This document shows positions 1 through 7,803 of a stretch of DNA of 20,721 bases, piece after piece (position 1 is the stretch's first letter; each line of letters opens with the position of its first letter). The notes beneath the pieces were generated by a model. It was given only the letters and a program-made list of their open reading frames with translations. It was not told where the DNA came from and searched no databases. The position numbers and the translations under genes were made by a program. Source of the DNA: JACDDK01 sp038198445 (lineage in GTDB: Bacteria; Actinomycetota; Rubrobacteria; Rubrobacterales; Rubrobacteraceae); assembly GCA_038198445.1 (NCBI GenBank), contig JBBPZZ010000050.1, positions 1 through 20,721 on the forward strand, read 5' to 3'.

Positions 1-845
1 ACGGCGTTGCCCCACTCGGTCCAGGAACCGTCGTAGTTGCGTACGTTGCCGTAGCCGAGGAGGTAGTTCAGCACGAACCACGTGTGGCTGGAGCGCTCAC
101 CGATGCGGCAGTAGGCGATTACGTCGTCGCCCTCGCTCAGTCCGGCCTCGCCCTCGTAGATCTCCTTCAGCTCATCGGCGCTCTTGAACGTGCCGTCCTC
201 CCTGACTGCCCGCGCCCACGGCACGCTCGCCGCGCCGGGGATGTGCCCGCCGCGCATGGCGCCCTCCTGCGGATAGTCCGGCATGTGCAGAAGCTCACCG
301 GAATACTCACCAGGGCTGCGAACGTCCACCAGCGGCCCGCTCTTCTCCAGGTGCTCGAGCACGTCTTCCTTGAATGCCCGGATCTTGGAGTCGTCCCTGG
401 TCGGCACCGGATAATCGGCCTGCGGGAAGGAAGGCACGTCCTGAGTCATTTCGCGGCCTTCGGCCTCCCACTTTATCCTGCCGCCGTCCATCACCCGCAC
501 GTTGTCGTGTCCGAAGAGCCGGAACACCCACAGGGCGTAGGTAGCCCACCAGTTGTTCTTGTCCCCGTAGAATACGACCGTCGTATCCGGTGTGATTCCC
601 TTCTCGCCCATCAAGCGCGCGAAGTGCTCTGGGTCGAGGTAATCGCGCATCAGGGGGTCGTTCAGGTCCTCCACCCAGTCGATCTTGACCGCATTCGGGA
701 CGTGTCCGATGTCGTAGAGGAGCACGTCCTCGTCGCTCTCCACGATCCGGATGTTCTCATCGTTCAGGTGCTCCGCTACCCAGTCGGTCGTAACCAGCGC
801 CTCCGGGTGTGCGTAACCTTTCTCCGCTATCTGCTGTTCGGTCAC
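1..845 (-). CDS. Thiosulfate sulfurtransferase (rhodanese, CysA2/SseA-like), C-terminus cut by window edge
   Basis: Two tandem rhodanese domains, about 281 codons visible from a GTG at 845. An AGGAG ribosome site lies at 854-850. The protein transfers a sulfane sulfur from thiosulfate (or a related donor) to a thiophilic acceptor in the cytoplasm. The inactive N-terminal domain carries a VFYGDKNNWWATYALW block. The catalytic domain has DVRSPGEYSG and the active-site loop CRIGERSSHTW, with Cys at residue 246. The visible C-terminus ends at NYDGSWTEWGNA. Mycobacterial CysA2 continues about 10-15 residues beyond the same point, so only a short tail is missing. The gene is divergent from fbiC across a 108-bp gap that contains a palindromic operator also found before cysH. 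This fits a role in sulfur metabolism. The physiological donor and acceptor cannot be told from sequence. Confidence 0.93.
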   Translation of the reverse strand, partial: MTEQQIAEKGYAHPEALVTTDWVAEHLNDENIRIVESDEDVLLYDIGHVPNAVKIDWVEDLNDPLMRDYLDPEHFARLMGEKGITPDTTVVFYGDKNNWWATYALWVFRLFGHDNVRVMDGGRIKWEAEGREMTQDVPSFPQADYPVPTRDDSKIRAFKEDVLEHLEKSGPLVDVRSPGEYSGELLHMPDYPQEGAMRGGHIPGAASVPWARAVREDGTFKSADELKEIYEGEAGLSEGDDVIAYCRIGERSSHTWFVLNYLLGYGNVRNYDGSWTEWGNA

Positions 846-882
846 GGTTCTCCTATCTTCGTTGTCAACTGCACAGGTGCAT

Positions 883-888
883 ATTTTA
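883..888 (-). promoter_or_regulatory. Candidate -10 box for the sulfurtransferase gene
   Basis: TAAAAT read on the minus strand, 37 bp upstream of the GTG start. No good -35 match lies 16-18 bp upstream. That region is instead occupied by the 896-914 palindrome, so a factor bound there would overlap RNA polymerase at this promoter. Assigned by motif only. Confidence 0.4.
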
Positions 889-895
889 GCGTATC

Positions 896-917
896 TCCGA
901 CAAATTTTATCGGATTT
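896..917 (+). promoter_or_regulatory. Palindromic operator between the sulfurtransferase gene and fbiC
   Basis: TCCGACAAATTTTATCGGA (896-914) is a 19-bp near-perfect inverted repeat: arms TCCGA.AAA and TTT.TCGGA, with one mismatched pair and a central T. It is AT-rich in a GC-rich setting. Positions 897-917 match 17 of 21 bases of the site at 19193-19173 upstream of cysH, with shared pattern CCGACAAA-N4-ATCGGATTT. The site overlaps the -35 region of the minus-strand promoter and abuts the expected -35 region of fbiC. The binding protein is not in the window. A dimeric regulator of sulfur status, such as an Rrf2-family protein, is only a guess. Confidence 0.7.
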
Positions 918-940
918 AAAAAATAGCCGGATACCGGGAG

Positions 941-946
941 TATACT
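941..946 (+). promoter_or_regulatory. -10 box of fbiC, compatible with a leaderless transcript
   Basis: TATACT, a strong -10 match (TAnnnT), is followed by 7 nt and then the fbiC ATG at 954. Transcription would therefore start at or next to the start codon. A weak GGGAG at 936-940 lies 13 nt from the ATG and inside the promoter, so it is unlikely to serve as a ribosome site. The -35 region (about 918-923) is a run of A with no consensus, which fits dependence on a factor bound at 897-917. Confidence 0.55.
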
Positions 947-953
947 GCTCGGC

Positions 954-3341
954 ATGACAGGATATGAGGGTTACCAGAGTCTTGTAAATTCGGCGATTTC
1001 CGGCAGGCTGGATCGGGCGTCGGCGCACGAGCTTGCGCGGTTCGTCTTCGAAGATCCCACCCCGGCGATGCAAGCTGCGGCGGAGGTCCGGGACAGTGTC
1101 TTTGGACCACGGATCTCCTACTCGCGCAAGGTGTTCATACCGCTTACCAAGCTCTGCCGCGACAACTGCGGCTACTGCACCTTTGCCCATCCGCCGCGTC
1201 CCGGTGAGCGGGCGTACCTGACACCCGAGGAAGTCCTGGAGGTAGCCCGCGCCGGCGCGGAGGCCGGCTGCAAAGAGGCTCTCTTCACGCTCGGGGACAA
1301 GCCGGAGAAACGATACCCCGAGGCGCGCGCCGAACTGCGAGAGCTAGGCTTCGAAACGACGATCGAGTACCTCGTTCATTGCTGCCGGCTGGTGCTGGAA
1401 GAGACAGGATTGAGGCCGCACGCCAATCCTGGTGTGCTGAGTGAGGAGGACATGCGGGTATTGCGGGAGGTATCGGTCTCGCAGGGGATCATGGTGGAGC
1501 AAGTCTCGGAGAGGCTTTTGGGCCGCGACCTCGCTCACTGGGCTTCGCCGGATAAAGTACCGGAGCGCAGGCTCGCGACGCTGGACGCGGCGGGTAGGCT
1601 CGCGGTGCCGTTCACGACGGGGCTGCTTATCGGGATCGGGGAGAGCATCGAGGAGCGGGTGGATACGATCCTCGCTATCCGGGACCAGCACGAAAGGCAC
1701 GGCCACATCCAGGAGTGCATCGTCCAGAACTTCCGGGCCAAGCCGGGGACGAGGATGGCGGAGTCGCCCGAGCCCTCCGAGGACGAGATGCTCGCGACCA
1801 TCGCCCTGGCCCGCCTCTTGCTGCCGCGCGACGTGACTGTGCAGGCTCCACCTAATTTGGCAGAGACGACGGCGAATAGCGAACCTTCCTACACTCGCTA
1901 CATAGACGCCGGTATAAACGACTGGGGCGGCGTCTCGCCCGTTACGCCGGACCACGTTAACCCCGAACGACCGTGGCCGCACCTGGAGGAATTGGAGCGG
2001 GCGACGGAAGCGAAGGGTTATCTGCTGCTGGAGCGGCTGGCGTTGCATCCAGCCTATGCGCTGGGCGCGGAGCGATGGGTGGATGAGAAGCTGCGGGCCG
2101 GTGTCTGGGCCGGTATAGATTCAGAAGGGTTCGCGCGGGTCGAGGACTGGGCGCCGGGCACGGAAGAAGAACTTCCCGAGAGGACGGTGCGGGAGATCCA
2201 GGGCCTCCGCCCCTCGAAGACACGACCCGAGTTCATGCGGGCGCTCGCGGGGGCCGGAGAGCGCGACCTCACCGAGGAGGAGATCTCCCTGCTCTTCACC
2301 GCGCGCGGCACGGAGATGGCGGAGCTGTGCCGGGTCGCGGACGAGCTTCGGCGCGAGGTAAACAGCGACGAGGTGACCTACGTCGTCAACCGGAACATCA
2401 ACTACACGAACCTCTGCTACTTTCGGTGCCGCTTCTGCGCGTTCTCAAAGGGTCCCAAATCCCTGAACCTGCGCGGAGACCCGTATCTGCTGGATACTGC
2501 GGAGGTCGCGCGCCGCGCCCGCGAGGCGTGGGAGAAGGGCGCGACCGAGGTGTGTATGGTCGGCGGCATCCACGGCAGCTTCACCGGCCAGAACTACATA
2601 GATTACCTGCGGGCTGTCAAGGACGAGGTGCCGGAGATGCACGTCCACGCCTTCACGCCGCTGGAGGTCTTCCAGGGCGCGCATACGCTCGGCGTCAGCG
2701 TCGAGGAGTTTTTGGGAGATCTCAAGGAGGCCGGACTGGGTACATTGCCGGGGACGGCGGCGGAGATACTGGACGATGAGATCCGGGCCATCATCTGCCC
2801 GGATAAGGTAAACACCCAGGAGTGGGCCGACGTGATGCGGGCGGCGCACGCGGTTGGACTGCGGGCGACCACCACGATCATGTTCGGCCACGTCGAAGGG
2901 CCGATCAACTGGGCGCGGCACCTGCTCGTCCTTCGCGACATCCAGGCCGAGACCGGCGGCTTCACCGAGTTCGTGCCGCTTCCGTTCGTCCACATGGGCG
3001 CGCCGCTCTTCCTGCAGGGACGTAGCCGCAGAGGCCCGACTTTCGCCGAGACGGTCAAGATGCATGCCGTCGGGAGGATCGCACTGCACGGCTACATAGA
3101 TAACGTGCAGGTCTCCTGGGTCAAGCTGGGGATGGAGGGCGCGAAGCTCTGCCTCCAGGCCGGGTGCAACGACCTCGGTGGCACGCTGATGAACGAGAGC
3201 ATCTCACGGGCGGCGGGAGCCAGCCACGGCCAGGAGATGCTCCCCGAGGAGCTAGAGCGGGCCATACGGGAGATCGGGCGCACGCCACGCCGCCGCACCA
3301 CGCTCTACGGCGAACCGCAGCGGGAATACTCCACCCGGTAA
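954..3341 (+). CDS. fbiC: FO synthase, bifunctional CofG-CofH (FbiC)
   Basis: 795 aa. It makes 7,8-didemethyl-8-hydroxy-5-deazariboflavin (FO), the chromophore of coenzyme F420, from tyrosine and 5-amino-6-ribitylamino-uracil. Two radical SAM halves are visible. The CofG half has CRDNCGYC (Cys68, 72, 75) and the CofH half has CYFRCRFC (Cys488, 492, 495); each binds a [4Fe-4S] cluster and SAM. The fusion is the actinobacterial form; archaea and cyanobacteria usually have two separate proteins. The length is slightly below mycobacterial FbiC (about 850 aa), mostly at the N-terminus. The ATG lies 7 nt after a TATACT box, so translation is probably leaderless. The other F420 genes (cofD, cofC, cofE) lie at the far right of the window, with sulfur genes between them. 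Confidence 0.97.
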   Translation: MTGYEGYQSLVNSAISGRLDRASAHELARFVFEDPTPAMQAAAEVRDSVFGPRISYSRKVFIPLTKLCRDNCGYCTFAHPPRPGERAYLTPEEVLEVARAGAEAGCKEALFTLGDKPEKRYPEARAELRELGFETTIEYLVHCCRLVLEETGLRPHANPGVLSEEDMRVLREVSVSQGIMVEQVSERLLGRDLAHWASPDKVPERRLATLDAAGRLAVPFTTGLLIGIGESIEERVDTILAIRDQHERHGHIQECIVQNFRAKPGTRMAESPEPSEDEMLATIALARLLLPRDVTVQAPPNLAETTANSEPSYTRYIDAGINDWGGVSPVTPDHVNPERPWPHLEELERATEAKGYLLLERLALHPAYALGAERWVDEKLRAGVWAGIDSEGFARVEDWAPGTEEELPERTVREIQGLRPSKTRPEFMRALAGAGERDLTEEEISLLFTARGTEMAELCRVADELRREVNSDEVTYVVNRNINYTNLCYFRCRFCAFSKGPKSLNLRGDPYLLDTAEVARRAREAWEKGATEVCMVGGIHGSFTGQNYIDYLRAVKDEVPEMHVHAFTPLEVFQGAHTLGVSVEEFLGDLKEAGLGTLPGTAAEILDDEIRAIICPDKVNTQEWADVMRAAHAVGLRATTTIMFGHVEGPINWARHLLVLRDIQAETGGFTEFVPLPFVHMGAPLFLQGRSRRGPTFAETVKMHAVGRIALHGYIDNVQVSWVKLGMEGAKLCLQAGCNDLGGTLMNESISRAAGASHGQEMLPEELERAIREIGRTPRRRTTLYGEPQREYSTR

Positions 3342-3374
3342 CCGCAGCCCAGAACACAGAGCTTTTCGAAGTCA

Positions 3375-3390
3375 TCAACCGATCGGTTGA
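3375..3390. promoter_or_regulatory. 16-bp perfect palindrome, TetR-type operator candidate
   Basis: TCAACCGATCGGTTGA is a perfect 16-bp inverted repeat in the 166-bp gap between fbiC and the ABC cluster. ACCGATCGGT-like palindromes are typical of TetR-family operators. No tetR gene is in the window. An AT-rich stretch, TATTTATATA at 3416-3425, could hold a -10 box, but I see no well-spaced -35. A second shorter palindrome, TGTTGCAACA, lies at 3468-3477. The likely target is the downstream export cluster. Confidence 0.5.
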
Positions 3391-3507
3391 CGCTTAAACC
3401 AACCTTCCGACGCCGTATTTATATACCTCTGGTCGATTACTTTTCCGTTTGACTCCCCGATACTTACTGTTGCAACAAGGTGGTCGAAGAGAGCGGAGGC
3501 AACGGGG

Positions 3508-4434
3508 ATGGCCCTTGCAAGGAGAGACGCGGCGATACAGGTCGAAAACCTGGAGAAACGCTATGGCGCGACGGTCGCGGTAGACCGTATCTCGTTCCAG
3601 GTAAGAGAAGGGGAAGTCTTCGGGATCGTCGGCCCCAACGGCGCCGGAAAGACCACCACGGTAGAGTGCCTGGCGGGACTGCGCCAACCAGACGCCGGCG
3701 CCGTGAGCGTTCTGGGCCTGGACCCGCGGAAAGAAGGCAGGAAGCTAAGAGAGCGCGTCGGGGTCCAGCTCCAGCAGGCGGCGCTGCCAGACGACATCAA
3801 GGTTTGGGAGGCGCTGGACCTCTACGCATCTTTCTACAAAACCACTTCCGACAAGCGACCCTTGCTGGAGCAGTGGGGCCTGGGGAAAAAAGCCAGCACT
3901 CGTTTCAAAGACCTCTCCGGCGGTCAGAAGCAGCGGTTGTTTATCGCGCTCTCGCTCGTGAACGAGCCGGATCTCGTGTTCCTGGATGAGATCACCACGG
4001 GCCTGGACCCGCAGGCGAGGCGGGCGACGTGGGATCTTATACGCGGTATCCGAGAGCGAGGAACTACGGTCGTGCTGGTAACGCACTACATGGATGAGGC
4101 CGAGAAGCTCTGCGACCGGGTGGCGATCATAGACGGCGGCCAGATCGTGGCGCTCGACTCGCCGGAAGCCCTGGTGGGTGGAGTACGCGCGGAGTCCAAC
4201 GTGCGTTTCGGCGGCCTGAACGGGTTCGACCCTGCGCCCCTGCGCGACCTGCCGGGCGTGAGCCGGGTGATGCGCGAGGCGGGCGACGTAGTCGTTTACG
4301 GTCACGGTCCGCTGCTCGCACGGGCGGTGGTCGAGCTGGAACATCACGGGATCACCCCTACCGAGGTGAGCGTGGGACGCCCCACGCTTGAAGACGTATT
4401 CATCGAGAAGACCGGCGGAAAGATCCGTGACTAG
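3508..4434 (+). CDS. ABC-2 type exporter ATP-binding protein (DrrA-like)
   Basis: 308 aa cytoplasmic ATPase that would power an ABC-2 exporter. Visible motifs are Walker A GPNGAGKTT (from residue 42), signature LSGGQKQRL and Walker B LVFLDE followed by the D-loop region TTGLDP. The residue after the catalytic Glu is Ile rather than the common Pro (LDEITTGLDP). The H-loop is VLVTHYMDEAE. The C-terminal PTLEDVFIEKTG is typical of drug and lipid exporters of the DrrA/CcmA group. A GGAGG ribosome site lies at 3495-3499. The 3' end overlaps the next gene by 8 nt. The likely membrane partner is the permease at 5259. The substrate is unknown. Confidence 0.93.
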   Translation: MALARRDAAIQVENLEKRYGATVAVDRISFQVREGEVFGIVGPNGAGKTTTVECLAGLRQPDAGAVSVLGLDPRKEGRKLRERVGVQLQQAALPDDIKVWEALDLYASFYKTTSDKRPLLEQWGLGKKASTRFKDLSGGQKQRLFIALSLVNEPDLVFLDEITTGLDPQARRATWDLIRGIRERGTTVVLVTHYMDEAEKLCDRVAIIDGGQIVALDSPEALVGGVRAESNVRFGGLNGFDPAPLRDLPGVSRVMREAGDVVVYGHGPLLARAVVELEHHGITPTEVSVGRPTLEDVFIEKTGGKIRD

Positions 4435-5215
4435 AGTTGCCTCTATACAACGTTACTCGCGCCTTATCAACTCGGTGGTCGCCTTCGTCGCGGCTCTCTT
4501 TCTCAGCATCACGCTGCACGAGTTCGCGCACGGCTTTGCCGCTCTCGCACTTGGCGGCGAACCAACCGTCTACTCCGGTTCCGAGGATAATCCTTCTCTC
4601 TCCCCGACGCGCGAGTTCCTGGTCGCACTCGCCGGTCCCGTGTTCAGCCTGGTAAGCGGCTTTGCCGTCCTGACTCTCTACCGCTCCGGACGAGGTTTCG
4701 GCTACCTGTTCGGGACATGGTTCGGTATCGTCAGCGCCCAGAACTTCTTCGGCTATCTCATGACGGGTCCGTTCGTGGCCTACGGCGACATCGGCCAGGC
4801 GCTGCGTCTCGCCTCCGCCCCGGCGCTCGTGTACGTCCTGGTGTTCGTCGCTGGCGCCGCGGGTACCGTGCTGCTGGGGTACATCCTTACCGCACGGCTC
4901 CTCACATTGACCGACAATACCGGTGGAGATAGGGCAGCCCAGTTACGACAACTCGCCTTCTTCACCTGGATGTGCGGGGCCGGGCTCGCACTTCTTCTGA
5001 GCGTCGGCTCCGATCTCCTTAGCAGTTATGGTGCGTTCGAGGCGCTGGCAATAGTTGCGGCGGGCGTGCCGGCGACTATGGCGCGATTCTTTATGGGGCG
5101 GTTGAGCGTCGAAGGCAAAGGATTTGGCGGCGGGATGCCGTGGGCCGGTATCGTGCTGTTGGCAGCGATAACAATCCTCCGCCTTACGGTGCTCACCCAG
5201 GGAGTCAAACTGTGA
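4427..5215 (+). CDS. Polytopic membrane protein with HExxH motif (M50-like putative metallopeptidase)
   Basis: 262 aa, starting at a GTG that overlaps the end of the ABC ATPase gene by 8 nt (translational coupling). The frame is open upstream to 4388, but that would create a longer overlap. The first membrane segment carries HEFAH (His31, Glu32, His35), the zinc motif of site-2-type proteases. A later segment has N-x8-P-x4-GD around NFFGYLMTGP and YGD, a plausible equivalent of the third-ligand region of M50 proteins. About six hydrophobic segments span the rest, and no PDZ or CBS domain is present. Such small M50-like proteins are mostly uncharacterised. Its place between an ABC ATPase and its permease suggests a link to export or to processing of an exported product, but this is inference. 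Confidence 0.7.
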   Translation: MTRVASIQRYSRLINSVVAFVAALFLSITLHEFAHGFAALALGGEPTVYSGSEDNPSLSPTREFLVALAGPVFSLVSGFAVLTLYRSGRGFGYLFGTWFGIVSAQNFFGYLMTGPFVAYGDIGQALRLASAPALVYVLVFVAGAAGTVLLGYILTARLLTLTDNTGGDRAAQLRQLAFFTWMCGAGLALLLSVGSDLLSSYGAFEALAIVAAGVPATMARFFMGRLSVEGKGFGGGMPWAGIVLLAAITILRLTVLTQGVKL

Positions 5216-5258
5216 GTGGTTCCTGCTCGACAACGGAGAATCTCCAAAGGAGGCTAGG

Positions 5259-5999
5259 ATGAAAGCCCTGTACAAGATGACGTGGGTTGAGACGAAGCTC
5301 TTTATGCGGGAGCCGGCAGCGGTCTTTTTCACGCTGGCCTTCCCGGTCATGATACTCCTGCTCTTCTCCTCTCTCTTCGGCAACCAGCCGGTCCGGGGGT
5401 TCCCGGACCTTCGGACGGTGGACGTTATGGCTCCGGCTTACACGGGCATGGTGATCGGGACTACGGCCCTGCTTGGTCTGCCCATCACCCTGGCGGGATA
5501 CCGGCAACAGGGCATCCTGCGGCGACTCCGAGCGACACCGCTGCATCCCTCGACGATACTGGCGACACAGGTGATCGTGAGCCTCCTAATGACCATACTG
5601 GGCATCGCGCTGCTCATTGCCACGGCGTTCGTCGTCTATGACCTGCGTCTGCCCGAAGCTCCACTGTCGGTGACGCTCGCCTTCATAATCGCCTCCCTGA
5701 GCTTCTTCGCCTTCGGGTTCGTTCTGGCCGGACTGGTGCCGTCGGCACGAACGGCCCAGATCGTGGGGCAGGTGATCTTCTTCCCCATGTTCTTCCTCTC
5801 CGGAGCCGCCGGCATCCCGCGAGAGATGTTCCCGGACACCCTGCGCCGCATCTCCGACTTCGTGCCGCTCACCTACGTCGTCAACTTGATCCAGGACCTG
5901 TGGATAAAGGGTAGCTGGAACCTGACGGCGCTCGTGGTGCTGCTCGGGTTGCTCGTCGTGTGCGTCACCGTCTCGGCCCGGACTTTCCGATGGGAATGA
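5259..5999 (+). CDS. ABC-2 family transporter permease (DrrB-like)
   Basis: 246 aa integral membrane protein with six hydrophobic segments at roughly residues 22-42, 57-77, 100-125, 137-162, 170-190 and 220-242. The N-terminal amphipathic stretch (WVETKLFMREPAAVFFTLAFP) and the GYRQQGILRRLRATPL loop before TM3 are hallmarks of ABC-2 permeases. An ideal AAAGGAGG ribosome site lies at 5246-5253, 5 nt before the ATG. It would form the channel with the ATPase at 3508, either as a homodimer or with another subunit. The next gene follows after 13 nt. The substrate cannot be read from sequence; drugs, lipids and polysaccharides are all handled by this family. Confidence 0.92.
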   Translation: MKALYKMTWVETKLFMREPAAVFFTLAFPVMILLLFSSLFGNQPVRGFPDLRTVDVMAPAYTGMVIGTTALLGLPITLAGYRQQGILRRLRATPLHPSTILATQVIVSLLMTILGIALLIATAFVVYDLRLPEAPLSVTLAFIIASLSFFAFGFVLAGLVPSARTAQIVGQVIFFPMFFLSGAAGIPREMFPDTLRRISDFVPLTYVVNLIQDLWIKGSWNLTALVVLLGLLVVCVTVSARTFRWE

Positions 6000-6012
6000 G
6001 GAGGTAATAGAG

Positions 6013-6924
6013 ATGCACCACGATCTACTGGTGGAGACAGCAAACCTGACCAAGCGCTACGGCCAACGCATCATGGCGGTCGATGACCTGAATCTGACCG
6101 TTCGGAGGGGCGAAGTCTACGGCTTCCTCGGTCCCAACGGGGCAGGCAAGACCACCACCCTGAGGATGCTTCTCGGCCTGATCCGGCCGTCTTCGGGAGA
6201 AGCTCAGGTGCTCGGCGAGCATCCTGGAGCGCCGTCCGGCCTCACGCGCATCGGCGCATTGGTGGAATCCCCCACCTTCTACCCCTACCTCTCGGGCCGG
6301 GACAACCTCATGGGGATGGCCCGGCTCTCCGGAGTGAGGGCGGCCAGAAGCATGGTCGATGCTGCCCTCAAGCAGGTGGAACTGCGAGACAGGGCCGGGG
6401 ACAGGTTCAAGAAATACTCGCTGGGGATGAAGCAGCGGCTCGGGGTGGCGGCGGCGCTACTGAAAGACCCGGAGCTGCTTATCCTGGACGAGCCGACGAG
6501 CGGCCTGGATCCCAAAGGGATGGCGGAGATGCGGGACCTTATACGATCTCTGGGCCGGGGCGAGAGGACCGTGCTGCTCTCCAGCCACCTCATGGGAGAA
6601 GTCGAGCAGATCTGCGACCGTGTCGGGGTGATCCGACACGGCAAGCTCGTCGCCGAGGGCTCGGTGGCCGAACTCCGCAGAGAGGGAGGGCTGCTACTGC
6701 GAGCCGAGCCTACCGATAAGGCCGCTCACGTAGCCGCGAGTATCAGCGGGGTCGAGGATGTTATTACAACAGACGCGACCATAAGGATCACGGCGGACCC
6801 GGAAATAGCACCAGAGATAGCCCGCAAGCTTGTCAAGGCGAACATCAGGATAAAGGAGATCCGGCCGTCCCAACGCTCACTCGAAGAGGCGTTCTTCGAG
6901 CTTACCGCGGAGGAGGTAGAGTAG
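6013..6924 (+). CDS. ABC-2 type exporter ATP-binding protein (BcrA-like)
   Basis: 303 aa ATPase with Walker A GPNGAGKTT, signature YSLGMKQRL, Walker B LLILDEPTSGLDP and H-loop VLLSSHLMGEVE. The signature has LGMKQ instead of SGGQ, which is characteristic of the bacitracin/lantibiotic self-protection (BcrA/LanF-like) group. The C-terminal SLEEAFFELTAE is the usual end of this group. A GGAGGT ribosome site begins 2 nt after the preceding stop. The permease at 6928 follows after 3 nt and is its evident partner. The sensor kinase and regulator downstream are arranged as in antibiotic-sensing export modules, but the ligand is unknown. Confidence 0.93.
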   Translation: MHHDLLVETANLTKRYGQRIMAVDDLNLTVRRGEVYGFLGPNGAGKTTTLRMLLGLIRPSSGEAQVLGEHPGAPSGLTRIGALVESPTFYPYLSGRDNLMGMARLSGVRAARSMVDAALKQVELRDRAGDRFKKYSLGMKQRLGVAAALLKDPELLILDEPTSGLDPKGMAEMRDLIRSLGRGERTVLLSSHLMGEVEQICDRVGVIRHGKLVAEGSVAELRREGGLLLRAEPTDKAAHVAASISGVEDVITTDATIRITADPEIAPEIARKLVKANIRIKEIRPSQRSLEEAFFELTAEEVE

Positions 6925-6927
6925 CTC

Positions 6928-7770
6928 ATGGGATCCAGTTTCTCTTTCGAGCTTCTCAAGCTGAGGAAGCGCCCATCGACGTGGGTGCTGGGCGCTATCC
7001 TGGTCTTTATGGTGGTCTTCTTCGACTACTTCCAGTTCTATTCCGCCATCAGGTCTCTTCAGGAAGGCGGCAACGACCCAACCGGCCAGATCACGAACGT
7101 CCAGCAGTTCGAGGAGTACCTGCTTCCGGAGAGCGTTCCTGTGAACGTCGCCGGCCTGCTCTCCTTCTTCGGCGGCCCCATCGCACTCATCCTCGGCGCC
7201 CTCGCTGCCGGGAGCGAGTACGGCTGGGGAACGCTCAAGACGGCTCTGACCCAACGTCCGGGTCGACTCGCCGTCCTGCTCGGCAAGCTCCTCGCGGTCG
7301 GTGTAGTGCTCGGCGTGTTCTCTCTGCTCGCCCTCGGAACCGGCGCGATCAGCAGTTACGTCGTGGCCGGTCTCTTCGACGAACCGGTCGACTGGCCCTC
7401 CGCCGGGAACAGTTTGCAGGGACTCGCGATCATATGGCTCATCCAGGCAGCCTGGGCTACCGTGGGGGCGTTCCTCGCCCTGCTCTTCAGGGGCACCGCA
7501 TTAGCTATTGGGCTCGGACTCGTCTACGGGCTGGCGGTAGAGAACCTTATCTTCGGCTTCTCGGATCAGAGCAAAATTATAGAAGCCCTCACCAACGTCC
7601 TCCTGATAAAGAATGGCGGGGACCTCGCTAACTCATTGGGTGAAGTCCCACGGGCGTTCTCGTCACCAGACCCCGCGGAACCCGCCCAGGCGGCACTGGT
7701 ACTTGGGTGCTACGTAATCGGACTCATTCTCATAGCCGCGCTAGTCTTTCGCCGGAGGGACGTGACGTGA
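6928..7770 (+). CDS. ABC-2 family transporter permease
   Basis: 280 aa membrane protein. It has the ABC-2 layout: a short cytoplasmic N-terminus (SFELLKLRKRPSTW), TM1 at about residues 18-38, a roughly 40-residue loop, then five more hydrophobic segments to about residue 275. The motif EYGWGTLKTALTQRPGR after TM2 resembles the conserved E-[YF]-x-x-GT-x-[KR] region of ABC-2 permeases related to BcrB and NatB. A GGAGGT ribosome site lies at 6912-6917. The gene follows its ATPase by 3 nt. Sensor kinase translation begins 33 nt downstream, so all are probably one transcript. Confidence 0.9.
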   Translation: MGSSFSFELLKLRKRPSTWVLGAILVFMVVFFDYFQFYSAIRSLQEGGNDPTGQITNVQQFEEYLLPESVPVNVAGLLSFFGGPIALILGALAAGSEYGWGTLKTALTQRPGRLAVLLGKLLAVGVVLGVFSLLALGTGAISSYVVAGLFDEPVDWPSAGNSLQGLAIIWLIQAAWATVGAFLALLFRGTALAIGLGLVYGLAVENLIFGFSDQSKIIEALTNVLLIKNGGDLANSLGEVPRAFSSPDPAEPAQAALVLGCYVIGLILIAALVFRRRDVT

Positions 7771-7803
7771 CCGGACCTTCACGCGCGGAGTAAGATGTAG
7801 TCG

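Noticed and set aside
84..926. 280-codon open frame on the plus strand
   Set aside because: It is antisense to the clear rhodanese gene with its CRIGERSS active site. The protein shows no family features, as expected from GC-rich antisense frames.
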